Assembly: GCF_004346035.1 (NCBI RefSeq)
Contig: NZ_SLZN01000002.1
Span: 186,001-250,000 of the forward strand
Origin: Acidomonas methanolica
GTDB lineage: Bacteria > Pseudomonadota > Alphaproteobacteria > Acetobacterales > Acetobacteraceae
Direction of reading: 5' to 3'
DNA length: 64,000 nucleotides
Below are positions 46,383-56,113 of the stretch, piece after piece (position 1 is the first letter of the stretch; each line of letters opens with the position of its first letter). The notes under the pieces were generated by a model. The model was given only the letters and a program-made list of their open reading frames with translations, did no database searches and was not told where the DNA came from. A program made the position numbers and the translations under genes.

Positions 46383-48059
<1,677 letters not shown>

Positions 48060-48082
48060 TCAGGTCAAGCGGAGGCTGGCAG

Positions 48083-48373
48083 TCAGCCGATCACGCCCAT
48101 GATGTCGCTTTCCTTCATGATCAGCAGCTCTTCGCCGTCGATCTTCACCTCGGTGCCGGACCATTTGCCGAACAGAACGCGGTCTCCCGCCTTCACGTCC
48201 AGCGCCACGATCTGGCCCTGCTCGTTCCGCGCGCCGGGGCCGACGGAAATCACTTCGCCTTCCATCGGCTTTTCCTTGGCGGTGTCCGGAATGATGATGC
48301 CGCCCTTGGTCTTCTCTTCGCCGGTGAGGCGACGAACCACGACACGATCGTGCAGAGGCCGGAATTTCGTCAT
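48083..48373 (-). CDS. groES: Co-chaperonin GroES
   Basis: The 96-residue protein begins [16 protein letters not shown] and contains the mobile loop region [18 protein letters not shown] and the C-terminal [13 protein letters not shown]. It forms the heptameric lid of GroEL. I chose ATG 48373, which has GGAG nine bases upstream and gives the normal length; the ATG at 48388 would add five residues. First gene of groESL. Confidence 0.98.
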   Translation of the reverse strand: MTKFRPLHDRVVVRRLTGEEKTKGGIIIPDTAKEKPMEGEVISVGPGARNEQGQIVALDVKAGDRVLFGKWSGTEVKIDGEELLIMKESDIMGVIG

Positions 48374-48454
48374 GATGGATCGCTCCATATCTGAGGCCGC
48401 GTCCTCGTCGATAAGCGACGCAGCCGGTTTGCGCGCCCGCTAAGCCGCAGCGCG

Positions 48455-48481
48455 TTAGCACTCCCACTTAGAGAGTGCCAA
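48455..48481. promoter_or_regulatory. CIRCE operator (HrcA binding site)
   Basis: TTAGCACTC, nine bases, GAGTGCCAA matches the CIRCE consensus TTAGCACTC-N9-GAGTGCTAA with one mismatch in the second arm. It lies about 80 bp before groES and just downstream of the candidate promoter, the usual place for HrcA repression. hrcA itself is not in the window. Confidence 0.95.
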
Positions 48482-48482
48482 C

Positions 48483-48511
48483 GAGGTAGGCCCGCATCAC
48501 CCCGGCGTCAA
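48483..48511 (-). promoter_or_regulatory. groESL promoter, sigma-70 type
   Basis: On the minus strand TTGACG (complement of 48506-48511) is followed after 17 bases by TACCTC (48483-48488). The CIRCE begins 2 bp further downstream, so HrcA would cover the start of transcription. Two A-tracts on the minus strand at 48526-48545 lie just upstream of the -35 and may act as an UP element. Confidence 0.7.
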
Positions 48512-48545
48512 GACCGCGATCCGGTGATTTTTTTGATGATTTTTC

Positions 48546-48704
48546 GGAGACTCCCCGTCCGCCCGAAAGAACGCGCGGCCGCTCCCGGCCCGGGACGCAT
48601 CCCGCCAGCGGCCCGCACGTTGCCGCTCATGGCGCAGGTTGACGATCTCGCCCAATAGTCCTTCCCTTCCCTCAGCCATTCTTCAGCAAGGAGACCGAAA
48701 CATA
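48546..48704. other. Remainder of the groES to dienelactone-hydrolase intergenic region
   Basis: The gap between groES and the hydrolase gene is 331 bp. The left half holds the groESL promoter and CIRCE. In the rest I see only the ribosome-binding site AAGGAG at about 48688-48693 of the hydrolase gene and GC-rich sequence without a clear gene or hairpin. Confidence 0.6.
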
Positions 48705-49391
48705 ATGGGAAAGATGATTTCGCTGACAGCCGCGGACACCCATCATTTCGCCGCCTATGAGGCCGGCAATCCCGAGTCTCCGCGCGCCGTCGTGGTCGTG
48801 CAGGAGATTTTCGGCCTGACCGACCATATCAGATCCGTCTGCGACGAACTCGCCGGCCATCACGGCTTTCACGTCATCGCCCCCGCGCTGTTCGACCGCG
48901 TCGAGCGGGACGCCGTCCTGCCTTACGATCAGCATGGTCTGGACAAGGGGCTCGCCCTGCGCGCGAAAATCGCGCCGGACGATCTGATGGCGGACATCAC
49001 CGCCACGGCCCATGCGCTTTCACGCCATGGTCAGGCCCGCGTCGGCATTCTCGGCTTCTGCTGGGGCGGACTCGTCGCCTGGATGGGAGCCACCCGCACC
49101 CGCGACTTCGCCGCCGCCGTGAGCTGGTATGGCGGCGGCATCGCGGCGATCAGCCACGAAAAGCCGCATTGCCCCGTCCAGCTCCATTTCGGCGGCGAAG
49201 ACGACCATATTCCGCATACCGACATACAGACGATCCGCGACAACACGGCGGATGATCGCGAGGCGGTGGAAATCTTCGTCTATGACGGCGCGGGCCACGG
49301 CTTCGGCTGCGACGACCGCCCCAGCTTCGACCGCGCCGCCCGCGACCTCGCCCACGAACGCACAGTTGCGTTCTTCAAGGAGAATCTCTGA
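48705..49391 (+). CDS. Dienelactone hydrolase family protein
   Basis: The 228-residue alpha/beta hydrolase has the cysteine nucleophile of dienelactone hydrolases in LGFCWGG (C119), Asp in GGEDDHIP (D166 or D167) and His in GAGHGFG (H198). It begins MISLTAADTHHFAAYEAG with QEIFGLTDHIR typical for the family. The classical substrate is a lactone from chloroaromatic breakdown, but most family members have unknown substrates. A clear AAGGAG precedes ATG 48705. Cytoplasmic; a single gene divergent from groESL. Confidence 0.93.
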   Translation: MGKMISLTAADTHHFAAYEAGNPESPRAVVVVQEIFGLTDHIRSVCDELAGHHGFHVIAPALFDRVERDAVLPYDQHGLDKGLALRAKIAPDDLMADITATAHALSRHGQARVGILGFCWGGLVAWMGATRTRDFAAAVSWYGGGIAAISHEKPHCPVQLHFGGEDDHIPHTDIQTIRDNTADDREAVEIFVYDGAGHGFGCDDRPSFDRAARDLAHERTVAFFKENL

Positions 49392-49441
49392 CGGCCGACC
49401 TCTCCGGAGGCAGGAGCGGCGGGACGACCCCGCCCTCCCCG

Positions 49442-49476
49442 CTCAGCGCCAGAGACTCAGCGCCACAGCTCAGCGC
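49442..49476. repeat. Three short direct repeats CTCAGCGC at the mtnP 3' end
   Basis: CTCAGCGC occurs at 49442-49449, 49456-49463 and 49469-49476, spaced 14 and 13 bases; the last copy contains the mtnP stop codon. A GC hairpin GGCGGG/CCCGCC at 49419-49435 lies next to it. It looks like a small local duplication with no assigned role. Confidence 0.6.
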
Positions 49477-50372
49477 TTGAGAACGCGCCCGGCCACGGCG
49501 TCCAGCTTCTCCAGCAGGGCCGGGTCGCGCGCCTCCGGCGCGGTGATGATGGCATGCTCCAGCGCGCGGTCGCATCCGGCCGGGCATGGCGGCCGGACGC
49601 CGCCCAGCGCGGGGATCACCGCCCGGATGAGATTCCGCGCACGCTCGCTGTTGCGTTGCATGACCTCCACCACCGCATCGACGGTCACGCTGTCATGCCC
49701 TTCGTGCCAGCAGTCGAAATCCGTCACCATGGCGACGCTCGCATAATCCATCTCCGCCTCGCGGGCGAGCTTCGCTTCCGGCATGTTGGTCATGCCGATG
49801 ACCGAGCACCCCCACTCGCGATAAAGCTCGCTCTCCGCGCGGGTCGAGAATTGCGGCCCTTCCATCACCAGATAGGTGCCTCCCTTGCGCATGGTGATGT
49901 CGAGCAGTTCCGCCTGGCGCAGGATCACTTCGCCCAGACGCGGGCAGGTGGGATCGGCCATCGGCACATGCGCCACGCAGCCCGTCGTGAAGAAACTCTT
50001 CTGCCGCGCGAAGGAGCGGTCAATGAACTGATCCACCAGCACGAAGCTGCCTGGCGGCAGATCGTCACGCAGCGAGCCCACGGCGGAAAGGGAGATGATG
50101 TCCGTCACGCCGGAGCGCTTCAGCGCGTCGATATTGGCGCGGAAGTTCAGCTCCGAAGGCGGGATCGGATGGCCGCGCCCGTGACGGGGCAGAAACACGC
50201 AGCGCACACCGCGCAACCGCCCGAACAGAAGCTCGTCCGACGGCTCCCCCCAAGGCGTGGCGACTCGCCGCCACACCCGATCCTCCAGCCCGTCGATATT
50301 GTAGAGTCCGGAACCGCCGATCACGCCGATGAGCGGCTCGATGCCCGCCTCTTGGCCTACGTCTTGCGTCAT
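49470..50372 (-). CDS. mtnP: S-methyl-5'-thioadenosine phosphorylase
   Basis: The 300-residue protein starts with the phosphate-binding block [10 protein letters not shown] and carries [36 protein letters not shown] and [16 protein letters not shown], which specify MTA phosphorylase of the PNP family. It splits methylthioadenosine into adenine and methylthioribose-1-phosphate, feeding methionine salvage. No other mtn gene is nearby. Cytoplasmic. The ribosome-binding site before ATG 50372 is weak. Confidence 0.96.
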   Translation of the reverse strand: MTQDVGQEAGIEPLIGVIGGSGLYNIDGLEDRVWRRVATPWGEPSDELLFGRLRGVRCVFLPRHGRGHPIPPSELNFRANIDALKRSGVTDIISLSAVGSLRDDLPPGSFVLVDQFIDRSFARQKSFFTTGCVAHVPMADPTCPRLGEVILRQAELLDITMRKGGTYLVMEGPQFSTRAESELYREWGCSVIGMTNMPEAKLAREAEMDYASVAMVTDFDCWHEGHDSVTVDAVVEVMQRNSERARNLIRAVIPALGGVRPPCPAGCDRALEHAIITAPEARDPALLEKLDAVAGRVLKR

Positions 50373-50500
50373 TCAGATCTATCCCCCATCAAATCCGGCA
50401 TGTCCGTCCGCCCCCCTATGTCCCTGCAATCACATTTCTGATATCCGAAAAGCGGCCCTGCCGGCTCGGCCGGGCAAGGGCGAAACTTTGGAGCCTGACA

Positions 50501-51439
50501 ATGAGCGAGACGGCAGAACCCGTCACCTTCGCCGACCTGATACGGGCCGACGTACCCCACGACAAGCTCAAACGCGCCGCAACGGCGTGGTTCGAGTCCC
50601 TGCGCGACAGAATTTGCGCCTCGTACGAGGCGATCGAGGACGACGCCGCTGCCCTCGGCTCTCCGGTGCTGAAAGACCGCACCGCGCCGGGCCGCTTCGA
50701 GCGGACCCCCTGGACCCGGGAAGGGTCGGACAGCCAGTTGCGTGGCAGCGGCGTGATGTCCGTCATGCGCGGCCGGGTCTTCGAGAAGGTCGGCGTCAAC
50801 GTCTCGACCGTCTGGGGCAGCTTCGCGCCGGAATTCCGCGGTTCGATCCCCGGGACCGAGGACGATCCGCGTTTTTTCGCCACCGGCATCTCGCTAGTCG
50901 CGCATCCCTGCAATCCGCATGTCTGCGCCGCGCATTTCAACACGCGGCTCATCATCACCGGCCATGGCTGGTTCGGTGGCGGCGGAGACATCACGCCGAT
51001 GTTCCCGGACAGCGCGGCCGCGCGGGAAGACGCCCGCCTGTTCCATGCCGCCTTCGAGAGCGCCTGCAAGCGCCACGACCCGGATTATTATCCGCGCTTC
51101 AAGAAATGGTGCGACGAATATTTCTTCCTGCCGCATCGGAACGAAGCGCGCGGGCTGGGCGGCATTTTCTACGATCACCTGACGACCGGCGACGCCGAGG
51201 CGGATTTCCACTTCACCCGCGATGTCGGCGACGCCTTTGCGGAGGCCTACCCCGTTGCGGTACGCGCCCGCATGATGCAGCCTTGGACGGAGGCCGAGCG
51301 TGACGCGCAGCTCATCCGGCGCGGACGCTATGTGGAGTTCAATCTGCTGCGCGATCGTGGTACGGTGTTCGGCCTGAAGACGGGCGGCAACACGGACGCA
51401 ATCCTCATGAGCATGCCGCCCGAGGTGAAATGGCCCTGA
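50501..51439 (+). CDS. hemF: Oxygen-dependent coproporphyrinogen III oxidase
   Basis: The 312-residue protein is a full-length HemF with the signature [15 protein letters not shown], and blocks [10 protein letters not shown] and [20 protein letters not shown]. It performs oxidative decarboxylation of coproporphyrinogen III in haem synthesis, using O2, which fits a strictly aerobic organism with a haem-rich respiratory chain. GGAG lies upstream of ATG 50501. The Tat-exported protein gene follows after 105 bp. Confidence 0.97.
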   Translation: MSETAEPVTFADLIRADVPHDKLKRAATAWFESLRDRICASYEAIEDDAAALGSPVLKDRTAPGRFERTPWTREGSDSQLRGSGVMSVMRGRVFEKVGVNVSTVWGSFAPEFRGSIPGTEDDPRFFATGISLVAHPCNPHVCAAHFNTRLIITGHGWFGGGGDITPMFPDSAAAREDARLFHAAFESACKRHDPDYYPRFKKWCDEYFFLPHRNEARGLGGIFYDHLTTGDAEADFHFTRDVGDAFAEAYPVAVRARMMQPWTEAERDAQLIRRGRYVEFNLLRDRGTVFGLKTGGNTDAILMSMPPEVKWP

Positions 51440-51544
51440 TCCGGATGGACCTCCGGATGGACCGGACGCCACCATTTCGCCGCAAATCCGGCGCAGCTCC
51501 CCGTTCCGGCGGCGAGTGATGGCGCGCAGATATGAGACGAGACC

Positions 51545-52708
51545 GTGACTGATCGTGACCAGTCCTCCGGAGCACCGCAACGGCCCTCCTTCGTCCTGAA
51601 GCGACGCGGGTTCCTGTCTGCGGCCGCGACCGGATGGCTGGGCGCCACGGTGCCGGCTCACGCGCTGGAAGCGCTCAATGCCGCGCTCTCGGAGGAGACG
51701 GAGGCGGAGCCGGCGCCGGAGGTCACGCTCCTGCTCGGCGGCATGGCCGATACACTGATCGGGCAAAGCGCCCCGCTTCTGGCGGGAAACCTGGCTGCCG
51801 GTCTTGGCCTCTCCGCGCCGCCGCGCCTGCGCCGCGATGTCGGACGCGACGGCGTCACCTCGGCCAATAATTTCGACATCGCGATGGATGCGAGCGGGCG
51901 GACGGCGCTGCTCGTCCCGGGCGCCGCCATCATCGCCACGCTGGCGGGCGATCCGCGCGTGCATTTCGATTACAGCCGCTGGGTGCCTCTCCTCATTGCG
52001 CGCCAGCCGGTCCTCACCCTCGCCCGCGCCGACCTGCATCAAAACATCGAGACGCGTTTCAGCGCCCTGATCCGCGACCGCGCCATCCGGCTCGCCGTCT
52101 CGCAGCCGACGGGCGTCGAACTGGCCAGCCTGCTCGGCCTGACCCTGCTCGGCCTGCGTCCCATCCCCGTCCCGGGCCTCGCGTCGATGGAGGACGCCAT
52201 GAACGCGCTGGCGAAGGGAACGGTCGATGCCGTTCAACTCGTTCCCGACGGCAAGGAGGGTTCGATCGCGGAGATGATCAGTCACGTCCCACCGGGCGTC
52301 GTCCCGCTTTTCCACATGGGGCCTTTTCCCGCGGGGCTACAGCCGGATTCCGTGCCCAGTTTCGAGCAAAGCTATGCCGCCCTGCGCCGCCGCAAGCCGA
52401 CAGGTCCGCTTTACGACGCCTGGCAGGCCGTGTCCGCCGCCGCCGCGACAGGGCTCCTGCTCGTGTTGCCGATGCTGTCCTCACCGGCGCAGGTCGCGCG
52501 CTGGCGTCACGCCGCCGGCCTGGCCGCCGGGGACGCGAACGTGCGGCGCTGGAGCGACGCGGAACATCTCTCCCTCGTCGCGGGCGCGGCCTCAGCACCC
52601 CTTCTCGGCGACCTCACCCCGGATCTGACGGCCTTGCTGGCGCTCCGCCGCTGGGTCGCCATGAATACCCCGCGCTGGCGCGCCGGACAGGAATCCAAAC
52701 CGGGTTGA
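51545..52708 (+). CDS. Tat-exported solute-binding-protein-like protein
   Basis: The 387-residue protein starts at GTG and has a twin-arginine signal (KRRGFLSAAATGWLGATVPA), so it should be exported folded to the periplasm. The rest resembles the TctC/Bug fold of tripartite tricarboxylate transporters in outline: LLLGGMADTLIG, GAAIIATLAGDPRVHFDYSRWVPL, and GTVDAVQL, where a ligand would sit. The similarity is distant and no TctA/TctB membrane partner is in the window. The segment after the signal is rich in Glu and Ala. Context with hemF does not define the ligand. Confidence 0.6.
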   Translation: MTDRDQSSGAPQRPSFVLKRRGFLSAAATGWLGATVPAHALEALNAALSEETEAEPAPEVTLLLGGMADTLIGQSAPLLAGNLAAGLGLSAPPRLRRDVGRDGVTSANNFDIAMDASGRTALLVPGAAIIATLAGDPRVHFDYSRWVPLLIARQPVLTLARADLHQNIETRFSALIRDRAIRLAVSQPTGVELASLLGLTLLGLRPIPVPGLASMEDAMNALAKGTVDAVQLVPDGKEGSIAEMISHVPPGVVPLFHMGPFPAGLQPDSVPSFEQSYAALRRRKPTGPLYDAWQAVSAAAATGLLLVLPMLSSPAQVARWRHAAGLAAGDANVRRWSDAEHLSLVAGAASAPLLGDLTPDLTALLALRRWVAMNTPRWRAGQESKPG

Positions 52709-52729
52709 GAGGCAGGCTTTCGTAGCCTT

Positions 52730-53335
52730 TCAGCGCGTGGGTCGTCGCTCGGCCCTCCCCCGCAGCAGGATACGCACCGCCCCCTGATTGCGGGCATGGG
52801 TGTGGACCACGGCCAGGATCAGCGGGCGGAGATCGCCCCGCGCCAGCCAGTGCGGCAATTCGCGCCGGATGACGCCGCCCTCGCGGCCGCTGCCGAGCCC
52901 CGTCACCACCTCGACACAGCGAACGCCTTCCGCGCTGCACGCCAGAAGAAAACCATGCAGCCGGGCGAAGGCGTCCTGCGCAATATGGCCATGCAGGTCG
53001 AGCCGACGCTGGACGCGCATCTTTCCCGAGACGAGCGCGCGCCAGCTTGTCGTATCCAGCCCCGGCAGGCGCTTGCCGATATCGATCCGCGTCGCATGCG
53101 AGGGGGGCACGCGGCTCGCCGCGACCGGACTGCGCGCCGAAACGGCGACAGAAGGCGTAGGGGCCGGGATCGCCGGAGCGGGCTGCTCCCCCGACATATC
53201 AGGCAGCGCCGCCTTCCGCCCCTGCCTGTCGACGGAGCGCAATTTCCCCCTCTTTCCATGCAAAGGTGCGATATCGCGGGTGAAGGCGGCCCAAAGCGCA
53301 GCCTCGTCCTGCTCCACTTCCCGCCGCGCCACCAT
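52730..53335 (-). CDS. Smr-domain protein
   Basis: The 201-residue protein has a C-terminal Smr domain (about residues 108-195) with LDLHGHIAQDAFARLHGFL and GLGSGREGGVIRRELPHWL, the two conserved motifs. The N-terminal half is proline- and alanine-rich and probably disordered, as in many proteobacterial SmrA/YdaL-type proteins. Smr domains nick or cut DNA or RNA; bacterial SmrB cleaves mRNA at collided ribosomes. I cannot say whether this one is active. It converges on the Tat-protein gene. Confidence 0.9.
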   Translation of the reverse strand: MVARREVEQDEAALWAAFTRDIAPLHGKRGKLRSVDRQGRKAALPDMSGEQPAPAIPAPTPSVAVSARSPVAASRVPPSHATRIDIGKRLPGLDTTSWRALVSGKMRVQRRLDLHGHIAQDAFARLHGFLLACSAEGVRCVEVVTGLGSGREGGVIRRELPHWLARGDLRPLILAVVHTHARNQGAVRILLRGRAERRPTR

Positions 53336-53407
53336 CCCTCCTCATCGCCGTCCGCATGCGGCCGCCATTCCTGACCGCTTCGTCCCACCCTCTTTGTTCG
53401 GACCCTG

Positions 53408-54340
53408 TCAGTCAACGGGCCAGAGCCACGCCGCGCCACGCACGCCGGAACTGTCACCGTGCCGATTGCGCAGGATGGGCGTGGTGCAGACAGGCGTGAT
53501 GACATGCCGCGCCAGCAGGGGAGGAACCCGCGTGTAGAGCGTTGCCAGATTCGACACGCCGCCTCCCAGCACGATCACATCCGGGTCCAGAAAATTGATC
53601 GCCATCGCACAGGCGCGGGCGAGCTTGTCCACGTAGCGGTCCAGCGCCGCCGCCGCCCCGGCATCCCCTTCCGCTGCCGCCGCCTCGATTCCATCGGCGC
53701 TGTGCGCGTCCGCGCCTTTCCAGTCCCGGGCGAGGGCGGGACCGCAAAGATAGCGCTCGAGACATCCCTCATTGCCGCAAAAACAGCGCGGTAGCGGAAA
53801 TTCCTCCTGCCGCACCCAGGGAAGCGGCACATGCCCCCACTCCCCGGCGATATGATGCCGTCCGGGCATCAGCCTGCCGTCATGCACGATCCCGGCTCCC
53901 ATGCCGGTACCGATGATGACGCCCAGCACGACGCTTGCCCCCGCTCCCGCACCGTCCGCCGCCTCGGACAGCGCGAAGCAATTCGCGTCGTTCTCCACCC
54001 TGACCTCCCGCCCGAGCGCGCGGGTGAGATCCACGCCGAACGGCTTCGCATTCAGCCAGGTGGCGTTGGCATTCTTCACCAAACCGCTCTCCGGAGAAAT
54101 CGAACCGGGAATGCCGAGGCCCAGCGACGAGGTCGGATATCCGGCTTCCGCCGAGTCATGCGGCCTGCTGCCCAGGCGCCCGTCGAGTCCGGCCACCAGA
54201 TCACGGACGGCCAGCACGGCCGCCTCATACACGCCGGGATTGGGGATGCGCTCGCGCAGCAGCATCCCGCCACCGCGATCCAGCACCGCGATCTCGATCT
54301 TCGTGCCTCCGAAATCAATTCCCATCCGGTAGTCAGCCAT
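53408..54340 (-). CDS. ROK-family sugar kinase
   Basis: The 310-residue protein begins with the ATP-binding block MGIDFGGTKIEIAVLD and has the ROK zinc motif CFCGNEGCLERYLCGPAL with HHIAGEWGH before it. Members phosphorylate fructose, glucose, N-acetylglucosamine or N-acetylmannosamine. There is no helix-turn-helix at the N-terminus, so it is a kinase and not a repressor. It most resembles fructokinase/NagK-type enzymes, but the substrate is open. I chose ATG 54340 for its GGGAG ribosome-binding site. It is divergent from the TusA-like gene. Confidence 0.92.
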   Translation of the reverse strand: MADYRMGIDFGGTKIEIAVLDRGGGMLLRERIPNPGVYEAAVLAVRDLVAGLDGRLGSRPHDSAEAGYPTSSLGLGIPGSISPESGLVKNANATWLNAKPFGVDLTRALGREVRVENDANCFALSEAADGAGAGASVVLGVIIGTGMGAGIVHDGRLMPGRHHIAGEWGHVPLPWVRQEEFPLPRCFCGNEGCLERYLCGPALARDWKGADAHSADGIEAAAAEGDAGAAAALDRYVDKLARACAMAINFLDPDVIVLGGGVSNLATLYTRVPPLLARHVITPVCTTPILRNRHGDSSGVRGAAWLWPVD

Positions 54341-54442
54341 TCTCGCTCCCTGATTTCCTGCCCGGCCCCGTCCGGGATCAACTCCAAGCGACACGGAGCG
54401 GCGGAACTTGGCCGTCCGTCCCGGCTCGGGCATAGTGCGCCC

Positions 54443-54745
54443 ATGACCATTCCGACGCCCGTCAACGCCCCGACAAGGGCCGCCCAGACCGGAACCACAC
54501 AGACCGGCGATACGCTCCTCGACGTTCGCGGACTGAGTTGCCCGCTTCCCGTACTCAAGGCCAATCGCCTGCTGCGCGATCTCGCGCCGGGCCAACGACT
54601 CCGCGTCCTCGCCACGGATCGCGCCAGCGTCGCCGATTTCCAGTCCTATTGCCGTGAAACCGGGCATGCGCTGGTCGCCTTCAGCGAGGAAAACGGGCAG
54701 TTTTCCTTCGTCATCCGGCGCAAGACTCCTACCGTCCCAGTGTGA
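54443..54745 (+). CDS. TusA/YeeD-family sulfur-carrier protein
   Basis: The 100-residue protein is a TusA-like (SirA/YeeD) domain with the motif LSCPLPVLKANRLL; C33 would carry the persulfide. A 22-residue Thr/Ala-rich N-terminal extension precedes the domain. Such proteins pass sulfur to tRNA thiolation or to molybdopterin synthesis. It stands alone, so the partner is unclear. The start ATG is at 54443, just after the divergent ROK gene's promoter region. Confidence 0.9.
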   Translation: MTIPTPVNAPTRAAQTGTTQTGDTLLDVRGLSCPLPVLKANRLLRDLAPGQRLRVLATDRASVADFQSYCRETGHALVAFSEENGQFSFVIRRKTPTVPV

Positions 54746-54898
54746 AACCGTGTGATTTTTACAGCACAACGACGTCCGATACACGAGTCAGGGTTGGAGT
54801 TCACGCTCAATAGGGCTATCCCGACCAGCGGTCGGCGGCGTTGCACGCGGATGTGACCGTATGACGATGCGGGGCAAGAGACAACCGGCAAGGATTCG

Positions 54899-55159
54899 AT
54901 GACTGACGCGATTGCAAGACTTTCTTTCGAGGACGCGCTCACGGAGCTGGAGAAGATCGTCCGTGGGCTGGAGAGCGGCCAGATGAAGCTGGAGGACGCG
55001 ATCAGCGCCTATGAGCGCGGCGCGGCGTTGCGCCGCCATTGTGAAAGCAAGCTCGCCGAGGCGGAGATGCGCGTGCGGGCGATCGTGGTGCGGGAGGACG
55101 GATCGGTTGCGACCGAGCCCCTCGCCGACGATACGGCACCCGGCGCGGACGCTCCCTGA
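54899..55159 (+). CDS. xseB: Exodeoxyribonuclease VII small subunit
   Basis: The 86-residue protein matches XseB: LSFEDALTELEKIVRGLESG, KLEDAISAYERGAALRRHCE and LAEAEMRV. It binds several times to the large subunit XseA (not in the window) to form the single-strand exonuclease. It starts a run xseB-ispA-dxs-tlyA, common in alphaproteobacteria, with short spacings. Confidence 0.96.
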   Translation: MTDAIARLSFEDALTELEKIVRGLESGQMKLEDAISAYERGAALRRHCESKLAEAEMRVRAIVVREDGSVATEPLADDTAPGADAP

Positions 55160-55185
55160 CGATGCCTTCCGGAACAGACGAGACC

Positions 55186-56109
55186 ATGAGCGACACGCAG
55201 ATATTCGACCCTGACGCCGGCGCGGCGGAACTGAAGACGGCCCTCGCCCGTGCGGCGGCCGAGATCGAGACATCCATCGACACGCTGCTTCCGCCGGTGA
55301 CGGGCGGCGAGGCCGTCCTGCTCGACGCGATGCGTTACGCGACGCTCGGAGGAGGCAAGCGCCTGCGCGGTTTCCTCGTCACCGAGATCGCGTCCCTGTT
55401 CGGCGCGTCCCGCGACGCCGCCCTGCGGGTCGCCGCGTCGGTCGAGATGCTGCATGCCTACAGCCTCGTTCATGACGATCTGCCGGCCATGGACGACGAT
55501 GATTTGCGTCGCGGCCGCCCTTCCACCCATCGCCAGTTCGACGAGGCGATCGCCATCCTGGCGGGCGACGCGCTTCAGACCCGCGCCTTCGAGGTGCTGG
55601 CGGAGGAGGCGACCGACGCCGATCCGGCCATCCGCGTCGCCCTCGTCGCCGCCCTCGCCCGCGCCTCCGGCGCTGCGGGCATGGTCGGCGGGCAGGTGAT
55701 CGACATCGAGGGCGAGGGCAAATCCCTGCCGCTCGAACAGGTCCGGCGCCTCCACGCCCTGAAGACCGGCGCGCTGATCCGCTACGCCGCCGAGGCCGGG
55801 GCCATTCTCGGACGCGCGGGCGTGAAGGAACGTGCCGCGATCGCCGCCTATGGCCGGGATCTCGGCACCGCCTTCCAGATCGCCGACGACGTGCTGGACG
55901 CGACCGCCAGCGCGGAGGAACTCGGCAAGACCGCGGGCAAGGACGAGGCGGCCGGCAAGTCCACCTATGTCTCTCTGCTCGGCATCGAGGGCGCGCGGGC
56001 CGAAGCCGCCCGCCTCTCCGGCGACGCCGTCGACTCGCTGAAACTATTCGGCGCCCCCGCGGCGACGTTACGCGCGCTCGCCCGTTATGTCGTCGAACGC
56101 AGGAACTGA
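55186..56109 (+). CDS. ispA: Farnesyl/geranyl diphosphate synthase
   Basis: The 307-residue prenyltransferase shows the first aspartate-rich motif [11 protein letters not shown], the lysine block GGGKRLRGF, and the second motif FQIADDVLD. It condenses IPP with DMAPP and GPP to farnesyl diphosphate, precursor of quinone side chains and undecaprenyl phosphate. An upstream in-frame ATG at 55162 is possible; I prefer 55186 because MSDTQIF begins closer to the family N-terminus. The next gene, dxs, starts 4 bp downstream. Confidence 0.95.
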   Translation: MSDTQIFDPDAGAAELKTALARAAAEIETSIDTLLPPVTGGEAVLLDAMRYATLGGGKRLRGFLVTEIASLFGASRDAALRVAASVEMLHAYSLVHDDLPAMDDDDLRRGRPSTHRQFDEAIAILAGDALQTRAFEVLAEEATDADPAIRVALVAALARASGAAGMVGGQVIDIEGEGKSLPLEQVRRLHALKTGALIRYAAEAGAILGRAGVKERAAIAAYGRDLGTAFQIADDVLDATASAEELGKTAGKDEAAGKSTYVSLLGIEGARAEAARLSGDAVDSLKLFGAPAATLRALARYVVERRN

Positions 56110-56113
56110 TAGA

